Assembly: GCA_963706535.1 (NCBI GenBank)
Contig: CAVPMU010000002.1
Coordinates: 618,272-682,271, forward strand
From: RPQJ01 sp963706535
GTDB lineage: Bacteria; Pseudomonadota; Gammaproteobacteria; Steroidobacterales; Steroidobacteraceae
DNA: 64,000 bases
Direction: 5' to 3'
The translations under genes were made by a program, and so were the position numbers. Shown here in pieces: positions 25,072 through 35,212 of this stretch. Positions within the stretch are counted from its first letter, which is position 1. Each line of letters starts with the position of its first letter. The notes beneath the pieces are model-generated. The model made no database searches. It had not been told where the DNA came from and saw only the letters and a list, made by a program, of their open reading frames with translations.

Positions 25072-26338
25072 CGTCCTCCGGCGCCGCCCGGTGGTCTCCT
25101 GGGCGTTCTACGACTGGGCCAACTCCGCGTTCGCGACCACGGTGATGGCCGGGTTCTTCCCGGTGTTCTTCAAGCAGTACTGGAACGCCGGCGTGCCCGT
25201 CACCGAGAGCACGTTCCGGCTCGGGCTCACCAGCGGGCTCGCGAGCGCGCTCGTCGCGCTGCTCGCACCGGTCCTCGGCGCGATCGCCGACCGCAGCAGC
25301 TCACGCGTGCGCATGCTCATGATGTTCACCGTGCTCGGGGCCGCGTCCACCGCGGGGCTCTCGCTGGTGGGCCAGGGGCACTGGATCGCGGCCGTCGTGC
25401 TCTACCTCGCGGCGTCGCTCGGCTTCTGGGGCGGCATAGTCTTCAACGATTCCCTGCTGCTGCACGTCGCCGAGCCCGGCGAATACGACCTCGTCTCGGG
25501 CTATGGCTACGCGATGGGTTACCTCGGCGGCGGGCTGCTGTTCGCGGTGAACGTCGCCATGACGCTGAAGCCTGCGTTCTTCGGGCTTGCCGACGCCACC
25601 ACGGCGGTACGAGTCTCGTTCGTGATGGTGGGTGTGTGGTGGCTCGTGTTCGCGCTGCCGCTCGCGTTCTGGGTCCGCGAGCGCGATTCCGGGCCGCGCG
25701 TGCCGGCGTTGACCGCGGTCCGGCAGGGCCTCCTCGAGCTGCGCGGGACGCTGCGCGCGATCCGCCAGTACCGGCCGATCCTGTGGTTCCTCGCCGCGTA
25801 CTGGCTCTACATCGACGGCGTGAACACGATCATCAAGATGGCCGTGGACTACGGGCTCTCGCTCGGGTTCGAGGCGTCGAGCCTGGTCGCGGCGCTGCTG
25901 CTCACGCAGTTCGTCGCATTCCCGGCCGCGCTCGCGTTCGGCTGGCTCGGCCGCAGGATCGGTGCCCAGCGCGGCATCTTTATCGCGCTCGCCGTCTACG
26001 CGGGAATCACCTGCTATGCCTACTTCATCCAGGACGCGGGTGATTTCTACCTGCTCGCGGTGATCGTCGGGCTGGTCCAGGGCGGCGTGCAGTCGCTCAG
26101 CCGCTCGTATTTCGGGCGCCTGGTGCCGGAGGGCAAGTCGTCGGAGTTCTTCGGCTTCTACAACATGATGGGCAAGTTCGCCGCGGTGCTCGGACCGCTG
26201 ATCACCGGTATCGTGGCGCGCGTCACGGGCGATTCGCGATTGTCCATTCTCTCGATTCTCGTGCTCTTCATTGCCGGTGGTGCGCTGCTCGTCGTTGCTG
26301 CTCGCGCCGAGCGGCGTGCTGCGTCGGGTGCGTCCTGA
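25046..26338 (+). CDS. MFS transporter, UMF1/Atg22-like family
   Basis: A 430-residue protein with about 12 membrane helices. VVSWAFYDWANSAFATTVMAGFFPVFF at the start is the hallmark of the UMF1 (vacuole effluxer Atg22-like) MFS family, and SRSYFGRLVPEGKSSEFFGFYNMMGK is a second family block. The substrate is unknown. The GTG start lies inside the prfC 3' end (26-bp overlap). The stop codon falls within the left arm of a long inverted repeat. Confidence 0.87.
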   Translation: MSTSPRPRSVLRRRPVVSWAFYDWANSAFATTVMAGFFPVFFKQYWNAGVPVTESTFRLGLTSGLASALVALLAPVLGAIADRSSSRVRMLMMFTVLGAASTAGLSLVGQGHWIAAVVLYLAASLGFWGGIVFNDSLLLHVAEPGEYDLVSGYGYAMGYLGGGLLFAVNVAMTLKPAFFGLADATTAVRVSFVMVGVWWLVFALPLAFWVRERDSGPRVPALTAVRQGLLELRGTLRAIRQYRPILWFLAAYWLYIDGVNTIIKMAVDYGLSLGFEASSLVAALLLTQFVAFPAALAFGWLGRRIGAQRGIFIALAVYAGITCYAYFIQDAGDFYLLAVIVGLVQGGVQSLSRSYFGRLVPEGKSSEFFGFYNMMGKFAAVLGPLITGIVARVTGDSRLSILSILVLFIAGGALLVVAARAERRAASGAS

Positions 26339-26460
26339 ACCGGCTGAGTCTTGGATTCCTTCCGGGGGGACGCCGTGAATACGTCCCTGTAGGCTCGCAC
26401 GCGGCGTCCATGCCGCGTGACGCCCCCCGGAAAGAATCCAAGACTCAGCCGGTCCAGGAC
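26332..26460. repeat. Long hairpin 1: 38-bp inverted arms around a 53-bp repeat copy
   Basis: Arms at 26332-26369 and 26423-26460 are inverted copies with two mismatches (CGGCTGAGTCTTGGATTC core). They enclose 53 bp (26370-26422) containing GTCCCTGTAGGCTCGCACGC and a small hairpin GCGGCGTCCATGCCGC. The left arm contains the stop codon of the MFS gene. It lies between the convergent MFS and mtfA genes and may act as a terminator, with no U-run seen. Confidence 0.85.
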
Positions 26461-26497
26461 GATCCGGCACTGACGCGCATGGGCTGACGCCGACCGG

Positions 26498-26622
26498 GCT
26501 GGGCGTAGCGGGTGGTGTAGACCGTCCGGGCGGCGTCACGCGCCATGGACGGCGCGTGCGAGCCTACAGGGACGTACTTGCGGCGTCCGCCCGGACGGTC
26601 TACACCACCCGCTACGCCCAGC
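26498..26622. repeat. Long hairpin 2: 36-bp perfect inverted arms around an inverted copy of the same 53-bp repeat
   Basis: Arms at 26498-26533 and 26587-26622 are perfect inverted copies (GCTGGGCGTAGCGGGTGGTG core) and differ in sequence from the arms of hairpin 1. The 53-bp centre (26534-26586) is the reverse complement of the hairpin 1 centre apart from a few changes, two of which compensate within the small internal hairpin (GGC/GCC swapped to GCC/GGC). It ends five bases before the mtfA stop. Confidence 0.85.
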
Positions 26623-26626
26623 TACA

Positions 26627-27451
26627 TCAGCCATCAGTACTTTGCAGCGACCAGCCCGCCGGATCGAGTCCGTAAAATTCGCGGAGCAGTGCATAGAGCC
26701 GCGGATGCGTCTCGAGTAACTCGACGGGACGCTCGAAGAAGTCCTCGGTGGCGACGGCGAAGAACTCGGCTTCGTCCTCGGCAGCGTACGGGTCGAGGAA
26801 TGTCTCCGCGCCACGATCGACGGCGTCGAGCAGAGCGTCGAACTCCTGCGCGAGATCGTCGGCCCATGCGGATATCGCACGAGTGCCGTCGGCGAGGCCG
26901 AGCCCCTCGGCGTCGAGGTAATGCGCGAACTCGTGCAGGGCGACGTTGTAGCCCTCGCCGGGCGAGCGCGCGGCCTCGAGCACGTCCTCCCAGGACAGGA
27001 TGATGCGGCTCGACTCCCAGGCCTCGCCCGACAGCACGCGGCGCCGCTTCGAGACCACGCCGGCCTCGTCCTCGACCTCGTCCTCGACCCAGAAGGCCGT
27101 CGGGTACACGAGGATGGAGTGCAGCTCGTCGTAGTGACCTCGGCGCCCGAGCACCAGCAGGCAGGCCAGGGCGGCGATCGTGGAGCGGACCTCGTCGGTG
27201 ACGACGAGTCCATTGCAGCCGATGAACTCCTTCTCGGCGACGAAGGCGCCCATCAGCGCCTCGAGGCGTGCGCGCGGTTCCGGCGGCAGGCTGCGCACGG
27301 CCGGGACGTTGCGGTGGATGGTCGCGCGGGCGCCGGCCGGCAAGGGCACGAGCATGCTTGCGGCCCGGCGTCGCGCCCGCCACCAGGGCGACGCAATCAG
27401 CCAGGCGAGCACGCCGATCGCGACGACGGCGATCGCGACGACCGGCGACAA
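26627..27451 (-). CDS. mtfA: MtfA-like zinc peptidase (M90 family)
   Basis: A 274-residue protein with an N-terminal membrane helix (about 3-24) and an M90 domain. The zinc motif is HEFAH (His173, Glu174, His177), with a later Glu in ATEDFF (near 236) as likely third ligand. LVYPTAFWVEDEVEDEAGVVS and LSWEDVLEAARSPGEGYNVALHE are family-typical. E. coli MtfA is an aminopeptidase that binds the Mlc repressor; no Mlc homologue is in the window. Length and anchor fit the longer membrane-linked forms. Confidence 0.87.
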   Translation of the reverse strand: MSPVVAIAVVAIGVLAWLIASPWWRARRRAASMLVPLPAGARATIHRNVPAVRSLPPEPRARLEALMGAFVAEKEFIGCNGLVVTDEVRSTIAALACLLVLGRRGHYDELHSILVYPTAFWVEDEVEDEAGVVSKRRRVLSGEAWESSRIILSWEDVLEAARSPGEGYNVALHEFAHYLDAEGLGLADGTRAISAWADDLAQEFDALLDAVDRGAETFLDPYAAEDEAEFFAVATEDFFERPVELLETHPRLYALLREFYGLDPAGWSLQSTDG

Positions 27452-27458
27452 GGCAGCC

Positions 27459-27725
27459 TCAGCCGTAGGTCTTCTTCAGGCGCTCGACGAGCTTGACGTA
27501 GGACTCCATGGCCTTCGTCGAGTCCGTGCCCTTGAGCTTCGCCCAGGCGTCGTATTTCGCGCGGTCGGCGAAGCTGAAGGCGCCGGGCCGCTCGCCCTGC
27601 ACGTCGCCGGTGCTCGCCTGCTTGTAGAGTGCGTACAGCCGCAGCATGTCCTCGTCATCGGGCCGCTTCTTCAGCTTCTGTACGTCCGCCGCGGCCTTCT
27701 CGAAGCTCTTCTTCATGTCAGCCAT
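27459..27725 (-). CDS. Acyl-CoA-binding protein
   Basis: The 88-residue protein has the ACBP signature: FEKAAADVQKL, LRLYALYKQASTGD, and RAKYDAWAKLKGTDSTKAMESYV. Residues that bind the CoA phosphate (Tyr and Lys in LYALYKQ and KYDAW) are present. It buffers and transports long-chain acyl-CoA in the cytoplasm. It lies seven bases before mtfA. Bacterial ACBPs are scattered but well known. Confidence 0.93.
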   Translation of the reverse strand: MADMKKSFEKAAADVQKLKKRPDDEDMLRLYALYKQASTGDVQGERPGAFSFADRAKYDAWAKLKGTDSTKAMESYVKLVERLKKTYG

Positions 27726-27772
27726 GTCGGTCGAGTCCCCCGTTCGGTTGCCGCAAGCATACCCGGCCCGTC

Positions 27773-29728
27773 TCAGGCACGCAGCCGGTTGACGAGGTGC
27801 TTGAGCCGGCGCAGCCCCGCCTGCGACGGCAGCGGTCCATAGCGCTGGTCGACGTACTCCTCGCGAATCGCAGCGAGATCGCGCGCGAGGTCCGGGCAGG
27901 CAATCGCGGCTCGCTCGAGGAATGCGACCGGTCCCTCGGCGTCGCCCTGGGCCACGCCGCGGCGCTCGAGTCGCCGTGCGACTTCGGCGTGCAGGCGCGC
28001 CGGCCAGTCGCGCGCCGGGGCGCGGAACTTCCACGCGAGCCAGGCCGACAGAGCGCCGAAGAATGCCGCGAGGCTCGCCGCGAGGCCGAGCCCGAGCGAG
28101 CGCCAGTCCGGGTCGTCGATGCCGAGCCGCTCGAGCAGGTCGAACTGCCGCGCGGCATTGAACCGCACCACGCGCTCGTTCCAGAAGTCGTTCAGTGCGT
28201 CCCAGGTGAACTCGATCTGCAGCCACAGCGGGCTGCCCTGGCGCAGCCGGCCGGGCACGGGCTCGTCGGCGCCGACGGCGTTGATCAGCCCGCGCTCGAT
28301 GCGTTCCGGTGCCACGGCGGCGGTCGGGTCGACGCGCACCCAGCCCTCGCCGTCGACCCACACCTCCGACCACGCATGCGCGTCGGACTGCCGCACCAGC
28401 AGGTAGCCGCCGACGGGATTGAACTCTCCGCCCTGGTAGCCCGTCACCACGCGGGCCGGAATGCCGGCGGCGCGCATCACCAGCGTGAACGCCGAGGCGT
28501 AGTGCTCGCAGAACCCCTTGCGCGTTTCGAACAGGAACTCGTCCATCGCGTTGTCCGCGAGCCGCGGCGGCTGCATCGTGTACTCGAAGGGCTGCTGCCG
28601 GAACATCCCGAGCATGGCCCCCACCACGGCCCGCGGATCCCCATGCCGGGCTGCGAGGCCGCGACCGAGCGCGACGGCGCGCGGATTGCCCTCGACCGGC
28701 AGTTGCGTGTCCTTGTTGCGCACCGCGCGCGGCAGGTCGAGCCCCGCCCGGTACTGCGGATATGAGCGCAGCCGGTACGAAGCGACGCCGGTGAGGGGGC
28801 GCGGCGCGAGCAGCTGGAAGTCGAACGCGCGGTATGCCTCGCGCTCCGGCCACTCGCCCGGGATGTCGAGCGCCAGGATCCATGGCCGGTCGTGCGGTTC
28901 GAGCGTGATCTGGTAATCGATCGGCGCGCCGATGAACTCGATCTCCTGCGCCGGGAAAGCCTGGCCGCGCGTGCGGCGCCAGCTGCGGCCGTCGAACTCG
29001 TGCAGCACGGGACCGCGCCAGTAGCGCTGCACCGGAGGTGGCGGTTCGCCGTCGAACCGTACCCGGAACGCCACGTCCCCCGACACGCTCAGGTCGGAGA
29101 CGTTGCCGGGCGTCATCTCGTCGCCGAGCCCGGTGCGCGCCGACTCGTTGCCCGCGATGCCCCAGAAAGGCCCGGGCAGGCGCGGGAACAGCAGGAACAG
29201 CGCCAGCGCGAGCGGCAGCGCCTGCAGCAGCAGCGCGGCGGTGCGCTTGAGCGTCGCGCTCCAGGAATCGCCGGCGGTCCCGCCGTGCACGCGCATGAGT
29301 GCCGCCGTCGCGAGCGCCGCGCCCGCGAGCAGGAACGGTAGTTGCGGCAGCCGCTGGTCGCGCAGCAGGGCCGCGTACAGCAGGAACCACGCGATGAACA
29401 CGATGACCGTGAGGTCGCGTGCGCTGCGAGTCTCCAGCAGCTTCACGCCTGCCATCAGTACCAGGAAGGCGGTGCCAGCCTCGATCCCGTTCAGTGTCCG
29501 GTAGGTCCCGAGCACGGCCAGTGCCGCGGCCACCGCGATCGTCCCGCGCAGCCACTTCGGCGGCAGCGGCCAGTCACGCCGGTCCGCGAGCCAGCGCCAC
29601 GCTGCGATGACGGCCAGCAATGCGGACACCCAGGTCGGCAAGTAGGCCACGTGCGCAGCGGCTGCGACGCCGAGTGCCGCGAGCACGCCGCCGAAGCCGC
29701 GCATCGGCCGGTCGCCGCGTTCAGCCAT
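27773..29728 (-). CDS. tgpA: TgpA-like transglutaminase (DUF3488 membrane domain plus transglutaminase core)
   Basis: A 651-residue protein with six to seven N-terminal membrane helices (about 10-190), a periplasmic transglutaminase-like domain and a C-terminal membrane helix near 550. The catalytic triad is Cys407 (GFCEHYA), His451 (DAHAWSEV) and Asp467 (RVDPTA). TgpA is essential in Pseudomonas aeruginosa, but its substrate is not settled. The DUF58 gene upstream overlaps it by 8 bp, and the moxR-DUF58-tgpA order is the classical arrangement. The frame upstream of 29728 is a shadow. Confidence 0.92.
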   Translation of the reverse strand: MAERGDRPMRGFGGVLAALGVAAAAHVAYLPTWVSALLAVIAAWRWLADRRDWPLPPKWLRGTIAVAAALAVLGTYRTLNGIEAGTAFLVLMAGVKLLETRSARDLTVIVFIAWFLLYAALLRDQRLPQLPFLLAGAALATAALMRVHGGTAGDSWSATLKRTAALLLQALPLALALFLLFPRLPGPFWGIAGNESARTGLGDEMTPGNVSDLSVSGDVAFRVRFDGEPPPPVQRYWRGPVLHEFDGRSWRRTRGQAFPAQEIEFIGAPIDYQITLEPHDRPWILALDIPGEWPEREAYRAFDFQLLAPRPLTGVASYRLRSYPQYRAGLDLPRAVRNKDTQLPVEGNPRAVALGRGLAARHGDPRAVVGAMLGMFRQQPFEYTMQPPRLADNAMDEFLFETRKGFCEHYASAFTLVMRAAGIPARVVTGYQGGEFNPVGGYLLVRQSDAHAWSEVWVDGEGWVRVDPTAAVAPERIERGLINAVGADEPVPGRLRQGSPLWLQIEFTWDALNDFWNERVVRFNAARQFDLLERLGIDDPDWRSLGLGLAASLAAFFGALSAWLAWKFRAPARDWPARLHAEVARRLERRGVAQGDAEGPVAFLERAAIACPDLARDLAAIREEYVDQRYGPLPSQAGLRRLKHLVNRLRA

Positions 29729-30707
29729 GGGTTCCGCCAGGCTCGAACAACGCCAGCGACGTGAGGCAGCGCTGCCGGTGCGCCGTGCCGACGTTCGGCT
29801 CGATGGCGTTCCCGGGCAGGCGCAGGCCGAACGCCTCGCCGCGCTCGTGAGCGTCGAGCACCCAGCGGCAGAGGCGGGCGAGCCGCAGTTCCGTGTCCAG
29901 TCCCGGGAGCGCGTCCCAGTCGAATACGTGCGACACGACCTCGGTGCCGGCGTATTGCTTGGTGTGCAGGCCCTGGCCGCGCGCATACGCCTTCCACGCG
30001 ATCCGGCGCGGCGAGTCCCCGGCCTGGTAGGAGCGCAATCCCGCGAAGTCCGCATCGCCCGATGCCCCGTCCTGCGCGCCGCCAGTGTCCGTCTCGACGC
30101 CGGGGGGCGGCTGTCCGCGCGCGGCGGGTCGCGGCCAGGCGATCGCGGCGTAGTGAGGATGGATGACCGCCCAGGCGCGGAACAGCCCGAGCGGATGGCG
30201 CGTGGCGATGACGAAACGGCGTAACGGAATTCGACCTCGGCGCCTGGCGGGCACGAGCAGTTCGGTCCGTGCAGAACCGACGGCCGGCACGTCCACCACC
30301 TGCTGCACTCCGGCATCGAGCGACAGCTCCATGCGTGGCCGCGGTGCTGCCGCGCCGTTCTCGAGCAGCAGGCCGAACCGCACCTGCTCGCCCACGAACG
30401 CCGACTCGGTGGCGAGCAACTGCAGGCGCAGTCCGGAAAGCGTGCCGTGGCAATGGTGCATCACGACCAGGCCGAGGCTCACCAGCAGGAAGGCGAGGCC
30501 GAGTCCCAGGTTGTTGTTGTAGTTCATGCCGCCGAGCACCATCGCGAACACCATCGCGGCGTAGGCGATGCCGAGGCGGGTGGGCAGGATGTAGATGCGT
30601 CGGCGCTCGAGCCAGAGCGGGTCGCCGTCCATGCCCTGGCGGCGCATGAGCCACGCCTGCACGCGCGCGTCGAGGATCGAGCGCAGGCGGCGGGTCAGGC
30701 GCTGCAT
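29721..30707 (-). CDS. DUF58 (vWA-like) membrane protein
   Basis: A 328-residue protein with two N-terminal membrane helices (about 45-95) and the DUF58 motif YQAGDSPRRIAWKAYAR. Family members are linked to MoxR AAA ATPases as partner proteins with a von Willebrand A-type fold. Six bases separate it from moxR upstream, and it overlaps tgpA downstream. Confidence 0.9.
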   Translation of the reverse strand: MQRLTRRLRSILDARVQAWLMRRQGMDGDPLWLERRRIYILPTRLGIAYAAMVFAMVLGGMNYNNNLGLGLAFLLVSLGLVVMHHCHGTLSGLRLQLLATESAFVGEQVRFGLLLENGAAAPRPRMELSLDAGVQQVVDVPAVGSARTELLVPARRRGRIPLRRFVIATRHPLGLFRAWAVIHPHYAAIAWPRPAARGQPPPGVETDTGGAQDGASGDADFAGLRSYQAGDSPRRIAWKAYARGQGLHTKQYAGTEVVSHVFDWDALPGLDTELRLARLCRWVLDAHERGEAFGLRLPGNAIEPNVGTAHRQRCLTSLALFEPGGTHG

Positions 30708-30712
30708 CGTGC

Positions 30713-31671
<959 letters not shown>

Positions 31672-31675
<4 letters not shown>

Positions 31676-34464
31676 GCCGCCGGCCCCCGGGCCATGACCG
31701 CGGCCAGGCGTCGCAGCTGCTCGCCGAGCTGCCCGAGCTGGCGCTCGGACTCGGCGATGCGCTCGCGCTCCTTGGCCACCACGTCGGCCGGAGCGTTGGC
31801 GACGAAGCTCTCGTTGGCGAGCTTCGCCAGGCTCTTGTCGCGGTCCTGGGTGGTGCGCGCACGGCGTTTCTCCAGCCGCGCGACTTCCGCCGAGACGTTG
31901 TCGACCAGGCGGGCGAACGGCGCGAGCACGGTGCGACCGTCGATGATCGCGATGGCGCAGGGCGGCAGGTCGGACTCGGTGGCGACCACCCTCACCGACT
32001 CGAGGTTGGCCACCTTCGCGATCGTCGCAGCGAGTGCCGCGATGGACTCGGCGTCGCCCGCTCGATTCGAGCGCACGAATACCGGCGTGACCCGCGAATG
32101 CGGCACGTCGAGCTCGCCGCGGATCTGCCGGATGCCGAGCACCACGGCCTTCAGGGCCGCGACCTGCCGTTCGGCCTCGGGGTCGTCCGCGAAGTCGGCG
32201 GCCCGCGGGTAGGCCTCGAGCATGATCGTGGGACCGGTGCATCCCGCAAGCGGACCGACGCGCTGCCAGATCTCCTCGGTGACGAACGGCATGAGCGGGT
32301 GCAGCACGCGCAGCGTCGCCTCGAGCGTCTCGAGCAGCGTTCGACGCGTGCCGCGCTGCGCGGCCGGCGCGGCGTCGGCCGCCTGCAGGATCGGCTTGGA
32401 GAGCTCCAGGTACCAGTCACAGAGCTCGTACCACGTGAACTCGTACATCGCCTGCGCGGCGAGGTCGAAGCGGTAGTTCGCGAGGTTGTCGCGCACCGTG
32501 GCGATGGTGCGTCCGAGCCGGCCGCGGATCCAGCGGTCGGCCATCGTGAATTCGCAATCGCCGGCCAGGTCGTCCGCGAACTGCTCGGTGTTCATCAGCA
32601 CGTAGCGCGAGGCGTTCCACAGCTTGTTGCAGAAGTTGCGGTAGCCTTCGACGCGTCCGAGTTCAAAGCGGATGTCGCGGCCCATGGTGGCGAGCGCGGC
32701 GAACGTGAAGCGCAGCGCATCCGTGCCGAAGGCCGGGATGCCCTGCGGGAACTGCCTGCGCGTCGCCTTCTCGATTGCGCTCCGCATCTGTGGCTGCATG
32801 AGCCCCGTGGTGCGCTTGGCCACCAGTGACTCGAGGTCGATGCCGTCGATCAGGTCGAGCGGGTCGATGATGTTGCCCTTCGACTTCGACATCTTGTCGC
32901 CGTGCTCGTCCCGGATCAGCCCGGTGATGTAGACCTCGCGGAACGGCACTTCGCCGGTGAACTCGAGCCCCATCATGATCATCCGGGCGACCCAGAAGAA
33001 GATGATGTCGAAGCCGGTGACCAGCACGGATGTCGGGTAGAACGCCGCGAGCTCGCGCGTCGACTGCGGCCAGCCGAGCGTCGAGAACGGCCACAGCGCC
33101 GAGCTGAACCACGTGTCGAGTACGTCCTCGTCCTGGCGCAGCGCGACCTCGCGACCGTGTCTTCGTTGCGCGGCCTCCAGTGCGTCCGCGGCGCTGCGCG
33201 CGACGTAGACGTTGCCCGCGTCGTCGTACCAGGCCGGGATGCGGTGGCCCCACCAGAGCTGGCGGCTGATGCACCAGTCCTGGATGTTGCGCATCCACTG
33301 GAAGTAGGTCTTGGCCCAGTTCTCGGGCACGAAGCGGATGCGGCCGTCCTCGACGGCACGGATGGCGGGCTCGGCGAGCGGGGCGATCCGCACGTACCAC
33401 TGGTCCGTGAGCCAGGGCTCGAGCGCCGCGCCACTGCGGTCGCCCCGCGGGACGGGCAGGGTGTGCGGGTCGGTCTTCTCGAGCAGGCCGGCCGCCTCGA
33501 GGTCGGCGACCACGCGCTTGCGGGCCTCGAAGCGGTCGAGGCCGCGGTAGGTGGCCGGTGCCGCGTCGTTCAGCACGGCATCCGCCGTGAACAGGTTGAT
33601 CAGCGGCAGTCCGTGGCGCTTGCCGATCTCGTAGTCGTTGAAGTCGTGCGCCGGCGTGATCTTCACGCAGCCGCTGCCGAATGCAGGATCGACGTAGTCG
33701 TCGGCGATGATGGGGATCGTCCGGCCGGCGAGCGGCAGCCGGATCTCGCGCCCCACGAGGTGTCGGTAGCGCTCGTCCTCGGGATGCACCGCGACCGCCG
33801 TGTCGCCGAGCATCGTCTCCGGGCGCGTGGTCGCGACGACCAGGTGGCCCGAGCCGTCGGCGAGCGGGTAGCGCAGGTGCCAGAGGTGGCCGGACTCGGG
33901 CTCGGAGACGACCTCGAGGTCGGAGAGCGCGGTGTGCAGCACTGGATCCCAGTTGACCAGACGCTTGCCGCGGTAGATCAAGCCCTTCTCGTGCAGCTGC
34001 ACGAACACCTCCGCCACCGCGGCGGAGAGTCCCTCGTCCATGGTGAAGCGGTCGCGTGACCAGTCGACGGAGTCGCCGAGACGGCGCATCTGGCGGCTGA
34101 TGGTGTCGCCCGACTGCGCCTTCCATTGCCACACGCGCTCGACGAACGCGTCGCGGCCGAGTTCCTGGCGCGACCTGCCCTCGGCGTTGAGCTGGCGCTC
34201 CACCACCATCTGGGTCGCGATGCCGGCGTGGTCGGTGCCGGGCTGCCAGAGCGCGCGATCGCCCTCCATGCGGTGGAAGCGCGTGAGCGCATCCATCAGC
34301 GTGTGCTGAAACGCGTGCCCCATGTGCAGCGTGCCCGTCACGTTCGGCGGCGGGATCATGATGCAGTAGGGCTGGCCCGTCGCGGCCGGGGCGAACCAGC
34401 CCGCGGCCTCCCACTTGCGGTAGAGGCGGGTTTCGATGTCGGCGGGCGAGTAGCTCTTGTCCAT
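31672..34464 (-). CDS. valS: Valyl-tRNA synthetase
   Basis: The 930-residue class I synthetase has the HIGH-type motif HMGH (47-50, in PPPNVTGTLHMGHAF), KMSKS near 524-528, an intervening editing domain with ATTRPETMLGDTAVAVHPED, and a C-terminal coiled coil (EVARLEKRRARTTQDRDKSL). It charges tRNA-Val. The gene lies in holC - small hypothetical - valS order; holC-valS linkage is usual in gammaproteobacteria. Confidence 0.97.
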
Positions 34465-34472
34465 CGAGGATG

Positions 34473-34757
34473 TCAGTTGGTGCGCGCGGGGCCGTGGAAA
34501 TGCTCGTCGATGATGCGCGCGATCAGCGCCGGGAGGTCCGCCTTCATGCGGTCCGAGACCTGCTCGAGCAGCAGCGCCTCCATCTCGCGGCAGGCGTTGT
34601 GCACCAGCTCGTCGGCCTGCTCGTGGATGGTCGCGGTCAGGTGTGCCTCGAGCTCGTGCAGGAACAGCGAGGCGCGGTCGATCGGCGCCGCCGCGTCGTG
34701 CACGTCGTCCTCGATGATGTCGGTGAGCACCGGGATGCTGTCCTGGACGTGGTTCAT
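34473..34757 (-). CDS. Small helical protein of unknown function between holC and valS
   Basis: A 94-residue acidic protein predicted almost fully helical. It has VLTDIIEDDV near the start and a C-terminal helix LLEQVSDRMKADLPALIARIIDEHF. No signal peptide or membrane segment is present. I do not recognise a named family with confidence. It lies 8 bp from valS and 15 bp from holC on the same strand, so it is probably translated from their transcript. Confidence 0.7.
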   Translation of the reverse strand: MNHVQDSIPVLTDIIEDDVHDAAAPIDRASLFLHELEAHLTATIHEQADELVHNACREMEALLLEQVSDRMKADLPALIARIIDEHFHGPARTN

Positions 34758-34772
34758 GCGGACGGTCCTCGT

Positions 34773-35210
34773 TCAGAGATCGTGCGACTGCGGCGCGATG
34801 CCGGCAGCCTTGTATCCGCGCCAGCGAGTGCGGGCGCCGCGCCTGGCGTCCTCATCGCCGCCGACGATCTCGCACACCCTCGCGTAGACTGCGAAGTCCC
34901 CGGGGACGTCGGCCGCGAGGTTGATCAGCACGTCGCGGTGCGAGTCGGGCAGCGCGCCGTTCGTGATCAGCACCGCCGTCGCCGCGGCGAAGGCGGGGTC
35001 GGCCGGCAGCACGCCATGCGGCACGAAGGCGCGGTCGCTGAAGGTCCACATCAGCTCGTCGACCTCGGCGGACTCGGCGGGGCCCGAGGTGCGCACGGCG
35101 ACGCGCAGGCCCTGGTCGAACGCCTTTTCCGCCAGGCGGCACGCGGTCGTGAGGCGTGCCCGGGCGTCGGGCGTGGCGAGCAGGTAGAAATCGACCTTCG
35201 GCGCGGACAC
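34773..35210 (-). CDS. holC: DNA polymerase III subunit chi
   Basis: This 145-residue protein starts at GTG (35210), two bases after the pepA stop. VDFYLL at the start, ACRLAEKAFDQGLRVAVRT, DELMWTFSDRAFVPHG and the TAVLITNG segment are typical of HolC, which binds psi and SSB in the clamp-loader complex. pepA-holC-valS is a classical gene order. No ATG exists at a suitable place in this frame. Confidence 0.87.
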   Translation of the reverse strand: MSAPKVDFYLLATPDARARLTTACRLAEKAFDQGLRVAVRTSGPAESAEVDELMWTFSDRAFVPHGVLPADPAFAAATAVLITNGALPDSHRDVLINLAADVPGDFAVYARVCEIVGGDEDARRGARTRWRGYKAAGIAPQSHDL

Positions 35211-35212
35211 GT

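Noticed and set aside
26545..27003. Plus-strand ORF starting in hairpin 2
   Set aside because: It begins in the 53-bp repeat and runs antisense through mtfA; composition is that of repeat-derived spurious ORFs.
29491..30654. Minus-strand 387-residue ORF overlapping the DUF58 and tgpA genes
   Set aside because: Arg/His/Pro-rich alternative frame without motifs; DUF58 and DUF3488 frames are clear.
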